From Amoebophrya sp. A120 (lineage: Eukaryota; Sar; Dinophyceae; Syndiniales; Amoebophryaceae), in assembly GCA_905178155.1 (NCBI GenBank), contig CAJINV010000007.1:2957151-3021150 (forward strand): a DNA stretch of 64,000 bases, given 5' to 3'. The position numbers were made by a program, and so were the translations under genes. Shown here one piece after another: positions 56,473-64,000 of this stretch; the stretch's first letter is position 1; each line of letters starts with the position of its first letter. The notes under the pieces were generated by a model. It worked only from the letters and a program-made list of their open reading frames with translations. It made no database searches and was not told where the DNA came from.

Positions 56473-56989
56473 TGGTTGTTTTTGGATTTCTTGAAAACCA
56501 GACGGCCCACAGAGGGCGCAGTGGCAGTTGCACTTCTACACGAGAATCAAAATAAGTAAGTGTTGCGGGGCGGGTCGGAAGAAAATATTGTGTGGTCTCC
56601 TCTATCAAGAAAACGATGTGATCAGATGATGAACCTGAAAAAAAGGTCGCAATCAGAAAGATCTTAGTTTCATCTTCTAGGAACCTAACACAGAATATCG
56701 TCAAGCCAGTTGCAGTACATAGGAAGATCCTTTCAAAGGAATGTCGTGCACGATTCATTTGTTCCAAAAGCCGCGGATCTGATACTTGCTGTCAGGTAGC
56801 GCAGCTTCATGCTTTATGCAACGATGGTGCTCTGTGTGTGCAGAAAGAAGATGCATGCGCCAAAAGCGTACTGACCACTTTCCATATACAGCATCTCGAT
56901 TGCCGCGAAGCTTTGTATTTGTTTCTCCTCCGTTACTTTTTTCATAAAGTGTTTGCGTCAGCAACAACTAACTCTAACACGGAGAAAGT
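56473..56989. other. Intergenic region, nothing recognised
   Basis: This lies between the MESD-like gene stop and the SEC13 start. No motif-bearing frame and no element. Confidence 0.5.
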
Positions 56990-57850
56990 TTACAAATCAT
57001 CGTCATCGTCATCTTCCAACACAGTAACATCAACCGGAGGTTTCTTTGCAACCTCCCGTACTTTGGTTTTCTTTTTGCTTCTCCTTTTCTCCCCGGGTTT
57101 CTTCTTTGCTGTTGCTTTACGGCCTTCCTTACGTGTTCCACCATCGGAAGGGCTTTTTTTCCCCTTGTCTTCACTTGCTCCATCCTCCACCGGCTTCACA
57201 ACCCTGGGCCTCTGTTCCCGATCCGGAATGTACCGTCCGCCCCACTTTAGCTTCTCGCCAACTCTCTTCCGCTCCTCGTCGTCCACCAATTCCTTGTAGC
57301 GGTTGTTGGGGAAGACTTTCTTTTGGTTCACTTCGAAAAAGTCCACAATATCCGGGTAACTCAAAACGAACTTCTGCACCGTCTCCAGGTCCCTGTTGGT
57401 GCTCGTGACAATCAAAATGCGGTCCGGATCCACGGCGTAGAAGCGAGCCTCCGTGCCCCCCGTCTCCAGCAGTCCCTGCCACTGCTGCGCCAGGTCGTGC
57501 GAGCCCCGCCCGGTTTTCCGGTCCTGCTCGATGGCGTACTCCAGGTTGAGCACCGCAAAGCACATCGTCTGTTTCCCGGTGGGAATTTGCGACACCATGT
57601 CCACCGGGTCGGCCCGGTTTTTCTTGTTCGCGACGAACTCCGACTGTTGCTTCAGCTTCAGAATTTCCTGCTTCACACTGGCCGGAAGATCCGTCGTGGG
57701 GTCGTCAATGTCGCCCACGTCCAAATCCCGAATGTCCGCCTCGGCGTCGATGATGGCCACCTGCCCACGGGCGAATGCAGGAAACCGATTGGCGCACTCA
57801 TCAGGTGGAAAAAACAACTGCAAAAAAAGCAAGCCGAAACCCTTCATCAT
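56990..57850 (-). CDS. MESD: MESD-type ER chaperone
   Basis: Single exon, 286 aa from MMKGFGLLFLQLFF; the frame is open further upstream but this ATG puts a signal-peptide-like segment at the N-terminus. The MESD core is visible at about residues 65-190: TMCFAVLN, then LAQQWQGLLETGGTEARFYA, VDPDRILIVTS, and VDFFEVNQKKVFP. In animals MESD folds beta-propeller/EGF modules of LDL-receptor-family proteins in the ER. The tail is Lys-rich and ends DDDDDDL; animal MESD ends in an ER-retrieval REDL, so the terminal DDDL may serve likewise (inference). The client here is unknown. The start of the mature region, from ARGQ to LPASVKQEILKLKQQ, is nearly repeated in the neighbouring gene at 58456-58878. 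The call rests on motif order in a divergent family. Confidence 0.72.
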   Translation of the reverse strand: MMKGFGLLFLQLFFPPDECANRFPAFARGQVAIIDAEADIRDLDVGDIDDPTTDLPASVKQEILKLKQQSEFVANKKNRADPVDMVSQIPTGKQTMCFAVLNLEYAIEQDRKTGRGSHDLAQQWQGLLETGGTEARFYAVDPDRILIVTSTNRDLETVQKFVLSYPDIVDFFEVNQKKVFPNNRYKELVDDEERKRVGEKLKWGGRYIPDREQRPRVVKPVEDGASEDKGKKSPSDGGTRKEGRKATAKKKPGEKRRSKKKTKVREVAKKPPVDVTVLEDDDDDDL

Positions 57851-58455
57851 TTTAACCGAAAAGTCGTAGTCAGCCGGACGCGGGTGCATGCAGTTCTGCC
57901 TTTCGAAACGAAGTCGTAGCACCGTCGTTCTGCTAGCTTTACCGCCAGGTAAGGTGGCGATCGTTGACTACTACAGAGAACACATCTAAATATCATCTAT
58001 CTAACAAGCTGAACGTGAGCAGTTCGGAACGCAAGATTCTTTTCTCACATGCGGAACAAGCGAGACATGATTCACTTTGTCTTTTGAACTTTGACAGACA
58101 GATTCTCGTATAGAGAAATCTGCCTGGCAACTAAGACTTCGAAGAAGATCACTTTCTGGTCTTTCTTTCTACTCCAACTGGTGTCTTCTACTTCTTGGAA
58201 CATCAGAGAAAAACAAACAGGAAAACGAAAACTACGAGTGCTTAACTTCCCCCCTTGGAATACATCAAGAAACAGCACGTAATGTGAATCTTGAGTTTTG
58301 TTTCTTCCTGTGTTTCCCATTTATGCAGGAAGAGGGCCGAGACGTTTTCATGGCCACGGTGCAGTTTCATGGCCACGGTGATGAAGTTCTTATTCTTTCA
58401 TCATGTTTTCGTTAAGTTCCTAGTAGCGCGGCACAGCATGATTTCGCAAACTAAA
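57851..58455. other. Intergenic region
   Basis: This separates the MESD gene from its partial duplicate. A 19-bp direct repeat, TTTCATGGCCACGGTG-like, lies at about 58347-58381. No other feature. Confidence 0.45.
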
Positions 58456-58878
58456 TCACCGGTCCGCGAGACCGCCATTTTCTTCCAGCATGTTCATCAT
58501 GTTCTGCAGTGCCTGGGGGTCCTTCATCACTGCCTGGATCTGCGGATCGTTCATCATTTGCTGTACGGCCTGCGGGTCGTCCCTCAGTGCCCGCGCTTGC
58601 TTCGCCAGTTTCGGGTTGATGGCCATGAGGTGCTGGGCCTGCTGCGCCATCCCGGGCGAGACGTCCCCCAACTCCTGCTTCAGTTTCAGAACTTGCTCCT
58701 TCACGCTGGCCGGCAGTTTCGCCGTCGGGTCGTCGGTTTCATCAAGCGCGTCCAAATTCCGGATGTTCGCCGTGGCATCGATGCTGCTGGCCAGCTGGCC
58801 GCGAGCGAAAGGCGAAAGCTGATTGGGAGAATAATCAGAAAAAAACAACTGCAAAAAGACGACGAGAGACCCCTTCAT
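58456..58878 (-). CDS. Secreted/ER STI1-repeat protein, partial MESD duplicate
   Basis: Single exon, 140 aa from MKGSLVVFLQLFF. Its first half is a clear copy of the MESD neighbour: the same FLQLFF signal-like segment, FARGQ, an acidic NIRNLDALDETDDP, and LPASVKEQVLKLKQE. The second half lacks the MESD core and instead carries Met/Asp/Pro-Gln repeats (DDPQAVQQMMNDPQIQAVMK, then DPQALQNMMNMLEENGG) typical of STI1 / heat-shock-chaperonin-binding domains of Sti1/Hop and ubiquilin. Those proteins are cytosolic; a signal peptide on such a domain is odd. It likely arose by tandem duplication plus domain replacement. The frame is open upstream of the chosen ATG, but a start there would bury the signal segment. 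Confidence 0.72.
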   Translation of the reverse strand: MKGSLVVFLQLFFSDYSPNQLSPFARGQLASSIDATANIRNLDALDETDDPTAKLPASVKEQVLKLKQELGDVSPGMAQQAQHLMAINPKLAKQARALRDDPQAVQQMMNDPQIQAVMKDPQALQNMMNMLEENGGLADR

Positions 58879-59277
58879 GATTTTGAATTGATATTGAATT
58901 TGAACGAATAACGCAGCATAAAGTGAGGCGAAGCCAGTAATAGCGATCTCTATTTCGCGTCCGCGATATGTGAAGTGGTTGATCCTAAAAACTGGTCCTC
59001 CTCGTAAAAACAGTTGTGACGCCGTGTACTGAAAAGCACCGGGACAAAAAGGAACAGCGACTCGAAAAGCTCCCAAGCTTGAAAGTTGAAACTAGAAAGA
59101 CTCGTCACGGTTTTACTTTTGCATGATCGCAGGCCCGAAACGGAAACTTCAAATTCATTCGGAATGGTCGCTTGGTCGTTGTTTCTGATGGAGTTCATCT
59201 AAGATTTGCGTTCTAATCTTGCTTCTGCTCTTTGCGGCTCTGCACGACTTTGATACGGTGTGATCACAGGACTGTCA
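58879..59277. other. Intergenic region, nothing recognised
   Basis: Short spacer between the MsrB-SET gene and the STI1-repeat gene. It contains no motif-bearing frame or repeat. Confidence 0.45.
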
Positions 59278-60921
59278 TCATCTACACGGCTCGATAAGCT
59301 TCTCCTCTTCAGCATGGCCCTTCGTAGCCCCCTGCTCGAGATGTGCTTTTACCTCCTTGTGCGCACCCGAACTCGTAGGACACGTTCTGGCACGCCAGTA
59401 TCCCTTCCCGTAGTCCACGAGAAACTCCGCCCCGGCCTCGACCGGCTTCACTACCACCACAATGGCCTTTAACAGTTTTGAGCTCTTGTACTTGAAGCGT
59501 ACATTCACTTTTTCCGCACTATCCCCGTGATTGATGTACCGCGCAGCACACGTCGAGTTCTTCGCGTCTACACTGTAGAGGCCAAACCCACCGAGGCAGT
59601 AGTCGAGGTTCCTGGTTTTATTTTCGATTTTCTCCTTGAAGGACACCTTCTCCCCGAAATAAACGCAAACAAACTCGCCCTGGCTGAACCGCCGATTCGC
59701 GAAGAGTCCGAGGCCCGCGCCGGGAATGGTGCTGGGCTTGACGGACAGCGCTAGGTCGTAGAATTCGGGTCCGCTGCGTTCTTGAACCATTCCAGTGCGC
59801 CGGCTCCCGTGAAGGTCTTCAAGTGAAGCAACTGCAGGACGAGCGCAAAAGCTGCTGGTATCTTCAACAACATGAGAATCAGATTGCGGTGGAACACGCA
59901 ACAGAAAATCACCATTCTCTCCTGCCAATGCGAATTTCCTTTCGTCGGCAAACACCAGATAGCGCAGAAGGTTCTCCGCTGTCAACTCAATGTTTCCTTC
60001 ATCGCTTTCCGGATGTTGTAGCGAGTTTGGTGACACATTATCTTTCGCGCCCTTCAGAAACCCCTGCAATCTGAAAAACGTGTGCAGCTTGCTCGGTATA
60101 ATTTGTTCACGGTCGTTAATACTTCTCTCGTTCACGGCGCTCCACTCTGAGGGGAAGAGGGCGGTCAGGGTTTTGGCGACCTTGACTTCGTCGCCATCAG
60201 CGCGAAGGGGAGCGCGACCAACATCATCAAGAAGCTCATTATCTGCGACAGTCGCCTGTTCCAGCGCAGCCCCTCTATTGCCTTTTCGAGGAGCCGCTGC
60301 TGCACAACTGGCGGCTCCCTCATCGCTGCCTTTTCCGCACGTCAGTGGCCTGTTTCGCGGGTCGTCTTTTGCGAATTTGAAATCGTCCAGCTCCGCGAGT
60401 AACTCCGGCGGAATGGACTTTCCCAAGCATTCTGAACGCAATTGTCGTACTTCTGCATTGTCGGGCGCAGCACTTGTTGTTTTGGTTTTTCCTTCTGCCT
60501 CTCCATCTACTACTCCACTATCCTCCGCAACATACCGGACACTCAAACTGTTCACGCAGTGCCGCTCGCTTTCCGCTTCGGCCTTGTGCCCCAGAAACAA
60601 GTGCCCAAGGTGCGACTCGCACCGCTTGCACCGAATCTCCAGCCGCGTCCGCCCGTGCGACGTGTCTTTTACGTACGAAACGTGCGACCCCTGCAACGCG
60701 GTGGAGAAGTAGCAGGCGTTATACGCCGGCCAGCCGCAGCCGCTCTGAAACTTCGCCGACGCCGGGTACAGGGGTAGTCGGCAGGCTTTGCAGGCGTAGT
60801 GGCCGGCTTTGGTAAAATGCGAAACGTACTCCCCGGTGTTTGGCAACTCTGTCCCGCGCAGACGCAAGATCTCGAACTCGGCGGGCGTAAGGAGGGACCG
60901 CCATTCTTCGTCGGTTTTCAT
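59278..60921 (-). CDS. Methionine sulfoxide reductase B fused to a SET domain
   Basis: Single exon, 547 aa, no break between the halves. Residues 1-135 are MsrB: WRSLLTPAEFEILR, GTELPNTGEY, CKAC (44/47) and CKRC (98/101) for zinc, FQSGCGWPAYNA, DTSHGRTRLEI, and RHCVNSLSVRY with catalytic Cys122. MsrB reduces methionine-R-sulfoxide, free or in proteins. Residues about 392-510 are a SET domain: STIPGAGLGLFA, GEFVCVYFGE, ARYINHGD (461-468), VNVRF, and AGAEFLVDYGKGYW. SET domains transfer methyl groups from S-adenosylmethionine to Lys. The GxG, NH and Y motifs are present, so both halves could be active. The middle (140-390) is low complexity. No signal peptide, so cytosolic or nuclear. Pairing methionine repair with a methyltransferase in one chain is unfamiliar to me. 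Confidence 0.88.
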   Translation of the reverse strand: MKTDEEWRSLLTPAEFEILRLRGTELPNTGEYVSHFTKAGHYACKACRLPLYPASAKFQSGCGWPAYNACYFSTALQGSHVSYVKDTSHGRTRLEIRCKRCESHLGHLFLGHKAEAESERHCVNSLSVRYVAEDSGVVDGEAEGKTKTTSAAPDNAEVRQLRSECLGKSIPPELLAELDDFKFAKDDPRNRPLTCGKGSDEGAASCAAAAPRKGNRGAALEQATVADNELLDDVGRAPLRADGDEVKVAKTLTALFPSEWSAVNERSINDREQIIPSKLHTFFRLQGFLKGAKDNVSPNSLQHPESDEGNIELTAENLLRYLVFADERKFALAGENGDFLLRVPPQSDSHVVEDTSSFCARPAVASLEDLHGSRRTGMVQERSGPEFYDLALSVKPSTIPGAGLGLFANRRFSQGEFVCVYFGEKVSFKEKIENKTRNLDYCLGGFGLYSVDAKNSTCAARYINHGDSAEKVNVRFKYKSSKLLKAIVVVVKPVEAGAEFLVDYGKGYWRARTCPTSSGAHKEVKAHLEQGATKGHAEEEKLIEPCR

Positions 60922-63056
60922 ACTACGTTGATTTTATGGGTTACCGTAGGTAAACTGCTTACTACTTATAATCCTAGCGGTTCTACCAATGTCAATTGGA
61001 TAAGTTTTCTCGCCAACTTACTCTTTTCCCTGCAAAGGAGTCGTTTCAAAAAGAAACAAAAACCTCAGACAAATATCGTGCTTTTGCTCAGTGATCAACA
61101 CGCCACATCATGCCGTTGCCTCCAAAGATGTCTTTCTGTCAACATTGTCGTCATCCGATCCTGGTGAAACTACTTTGCCATTCGAAAAAAACGTCTTACG
61201 GACTTAATGTGACACCAATTTGTTTCGTTGTAAAATAACTCTGGATCTCTGTCTTATTTCTACAACTTGCCATCCTATCACCCCTTCGCGCGTCGTCGGG
61301 ATCATCTGCAGATTACGATGGCAATACGCTGAACAACATCTAGTCGCGATTTGTTCACGACTCGCAGTGAGTGACAGTGGAGTGAGGTGCTTGTTTTTTT
61401 TTCATGTATTGAAACAGCTGCAAAAAGCCAGGAATTCGATTGGTATTTCTTTGTTGATGCCGGAAAACTTCAAAAAGTTGGAGGGGTGGTCTTCTCAGTG
61501 ATCGGCAACTTTCGAATGCTGCCACGCGTCGGCACCGCTCTCCAGCTCCAATTGACCTTTCCGGCACGCAGGGCAGGGGTACTGCAACATTCATCTGCTC
61601 AACAAAAAAAAACTCCCAGTGTCTCGTGCTGCTCAATACATTCCTGCTCCTTGGGGGGAGTATTCACTTATGAAAGAAAGCTCGAGAATTATTCTTAAAG
61701 CGTACAAACCTTAGGGCAGCGCTCTTGCCCGAGCCCGAGAAAAGCGGGCCTAATCTGCGTCAGGACTACGTGTGAAGTTTATTTTGTGTGGTCCGATACT
61801 CCCTCGTAAGAGCTCCTTAAAAAAGTTCGTAAATCAAAATAGTAACTGAAGGACCACGACCTACAATAGTACCTTGCTTCCTTGCTCTTTTGTGTTAGTA
61901 CTAGTTCTTACCGGTAGGGACCAGAAAAGTCCGTTGGGTGGCTGCAACACTCAATTAAGCAGCTCTACCGTGGTGATGAAGTAGGCCCGTGTTCCTCAAA
62001 CTACTAACTCCCTTTCCACACTTTTGTTCGCACTCCTTTTCACACTTCTCTTTCCAGCGGCGCCTGCTTAATGTGGCAATGGGGGTAGCCACAGCAAGCG
62101 ATGGATAGAGTGTCTTGCTTGGGGGTCTTATTCGGATAGTTCCTTTTAGGCATGTGTCGTCATCCGTAAGGACGCAGGCTCCTGCTCTCGTTTTTGCACC
62201 TCCCTGACTCTTCCGTTGCAAGAGCCAGAAGGCAGCAAGTACACGCAACAGGGTAGTCTGTCGCCAAACGGGAAATAACGCCATGCCTGCTCATCGGTGC
62301 AAAACCCCACGCAGAAAAAAAACCGAAAGACGTGCGAGGAAGTTCAAAACTCCCGGTGCACGTCGTTCACGCTCTCAAGCAGCCCAGGCCCGAAAAGAAA
62401 GTTTGGTGGAGATACAATATTTACTTTAGTTTGATGATGCTCAGGCTTCTGATTCAAAATGCATTATTTTTCGTTTCAAGAGTGCTACAATGTTGGCGCA
62501 AGAAAGAAAACAAATTGACAGCAAAATATCTAATTGTGGAGTCCGTACAACATACTTTAAATTGCAAAAAAAATTCTTCAAATTTTAGTCAAACAGTTGT
62601 GAAAAGTCGTTTGTATATGAGTGTGTGCACCTGAAAGTTTGATGATGCTCCATAGTAGTAAACCCTGAATAAACCCGATAAAAAAAAACCATTAAACCCG
62701 ATAAAACCTTAGTCTCTGCTTCGCTCCGGCCGGCGCCGGAGCGCTTTGGTAGCGCTTTGGTAGTAAACTGTCCTCTTCAGCAGGAGACCGGGCGCGACTT
62801 AGAGTCTCCTCACTTCGTTGCTCTACGTCGCGCCTCCTTGCTCTTCATGATGAAATACTGCAGGTCTGTCGAGCTGAAAAAGCTTGCTTCCCATCCCCAC
62901 TCCGACTCCTGGACATCAAATTATTAGTTTTCGCTTCGTTCTATTAAGTAACTTTAACAACACTCCCTGTAGCAGATAGAATCCTCGATATTCCCTGGTG
63001 TATTTTGTTGCCCTCGGCTTTCTCACAGAAATGGGGAAGATGAAAGCAAGTCTTTT
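60922..63056. other. Intergenic region, nothing firm
   Basis: About 2.1 kb. A minus-strand frame of 109 codons (61955-62284) starts with a hydrophobic stretch but has no known motif; not called. The word AACCCGATAAAA occurs twice around 62665-62710, followed by a GC-rich palindrome, CCGGCCGGCGCCGG-like, near 62728-62742. Confidence 0.4.
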
Positions 63057-64000
63057 TCATTTGATAAACACCGCTTGCTCTTCCTCCTCCGCGCTCGTGT
63101 CGGTCGCTGCGGCCGTGGGATCCGCTGCCGAAGCCTCGAGGCTGTCCGCGTCAACCGTGGATGGCTGGATGCGTTCCCCGCCCCCCGCAAGAGCGGCCTT
63201 CGAAGCGGAGGCATGCGGATAATTCGTGGCACTTTCCTCCTCCTCCAGCTTGGACTGGGTCTTACTCCCCGAATCGTTGTTCACGACACGCTTGGCAGAA
63301 CGAAACGACGTACACAGTCCTCCCGAGAGGATGTACAGAAGTACGGAAAGCAGGAAAAGGGCACCAGAGCAGTAGAGAACATTTTTCACCACAATGTTGT
63401 CCGGCCAGGCTGGAAAAGACGGCGACGTGTCGGCGAAGGGTTGTTGTTTTTCTTCCGTCTTTGCAGGAACATCCGGGTTCGATTTGAGTGCACCCTCCGA
63501 ACCATCCTCAGCTGGCGGAAGCGGAACAGGATCTGGCAGGATCGCAGGCTTCCGCCGCTCCGAGAACTTCGTCGGCGCGGGTGCGAGAGATTCGTCGTCG
63601 ATCAGTGGAGCAGTCGTGGCGGCGGGTAGAGCGACGGGTGGAGCGGCAGCAACGCTTGCATCCAACGGAGCGGCGTGGTCCTCCGGCGTTGCGGTTTCAA
63701 GAAACCCGGAGATTGTTGCCTCGCCGGGGTCAGATGTGGTCTTCGCCACGTGCGCAGGCTTGCGCGGGCCAAACGTAAGCTTCACGGCGCCCGCACTGTT
63801 ATAGTAAATGCTCAGAACAAATGATAATGCATGCCCAGCGGGTATTTCGAGCCTATCAATGAAAGTGCAAACCTTGTAGAAAAGGATGACTTCTGTAGGA
63901 ATACTAAGTTTATCCTATTCTATCATGTTCCTCGAACATTATTTGCAAATCAAGAAGAAGCTTACTTACCCAGCTTGACCACCATTCCCACTGGACTGCG
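63057..64000 (-). CDS. Single-pass membrane protein, 5' partial
   Basis: The last exon is 63795-63057; an upstream exon reaches the window edge (64000-63970). The visible protein is about 256 aa. One transmembrane segment is plain (NVLYCSGALFLLSVLLYILS, about 100 residues before the stop). Before it is an Ala/Pro-rich region; after it an acidic tail with Ser and Glu runs ending AVFIK. No domain recognised, and the N-terminus, including any signal peptide, is outside the window. The joined segment GGQAGAGAVKLTFGPRK depends on the intron described separately. Confidence 0.55.
63796..63969 (-). other. Conventional GT-AG intron at the window edge
   Basis: A 174-bp intron, GTAAGTAAGC to ACTATAACAG. 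It has the strongest donor in the window (GTAAGT). No inverted repeats. Confidence 0.7.

Noticed and set aside
61955-62284. Minus-strand frame of 109 codons with hydrophobic start
   Set aside because: It looks a little like a small secreted protein, but has no homology that I recognise and no supporting context.
62640-62720. Telomere-like repeat (AAACCC words)
   Set aside because: Only two or three irregular copies with A-runs between them; not a telomeric array.

Overview
The window looks like nuclear DNA of a compact, gene-dense protist. The best fit is the parasitic dinoflagellate Amoebophrya (Syndiniales) or a close relative. That is inference, from three things seen here: (i) all 13 supportable genes lie on the minus strand, a one-way array of the dinoflagellate type; (ii) most exons are very long and encode Ser/Thr/Gln-rich proteins; (iii) coding sequence is repeatedly broken by short elements with terminal inverted repeats and 5-bp target-site duplications (TSDs) that behave as introns ('introners'), as described for Amoebophrya. 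No spliced-leader, tRNA or rRNA gene was found.

Layout in plus coordinates (transcription runs right to left). 500-2483: ERI-type 3'-5' exoribonuclease with three introners. 3458-4870: Nudix protein. 5439-19071: one gene for a giant (about 4470 aa) unrecognised protein, cut once by an introner. 19783-25449: PPP-family protein phosphatase with a very large catalytic-domain insert, two introners of different families and one GT-AG intron. 26094-27264: small coiled-coil protein with one introner. 27318-28724: separate 1.4-kb inverted-repeat element holding hairpins and a 109-bp tandem repeat. 30848-33960: CCCH zinc-finger/coiled-coil protein. 35824-43350 and 45144-53372: two paralogous giant proteins, each with an Mps1/TTK-like kinase domain, a transmembrane segment and a shared unrecognised C-terminal module; the first is uninterrupted, the second has two introners. 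54355-56472: SEC13, with two GT-AG introns and two introners. 56990-57850 and 58456-58878: MESD-type ER chaperone and a partial duplicate whose second half is an STI1-like repeat region. 59278-60921: fusion of methionine sulfoxide reductase B and a SET domain. 63057-64000: 5'-partial single-pass membrane protein.

The central observation is the introner set. Twelve elements (158-313 bp), in about seven sequence families, interrupt seven genes. Most begin TAT and end ATA, and nine sit between perfect 5-bp direct repeats. Removing the element plus one repeat copy keeps the reading frame at all eleven sites where a TSD can be placed, and restores known family motifs in SEC13, the phosphatase and the exonuclease, and the alignment between the two kinases. 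Only one of the nine perfect-TSD sites can be cut as GT-AG. SEC13, MESD and its duplicate act in or around the secretory pathway; otherwise I see no functional theme linking neighbours.
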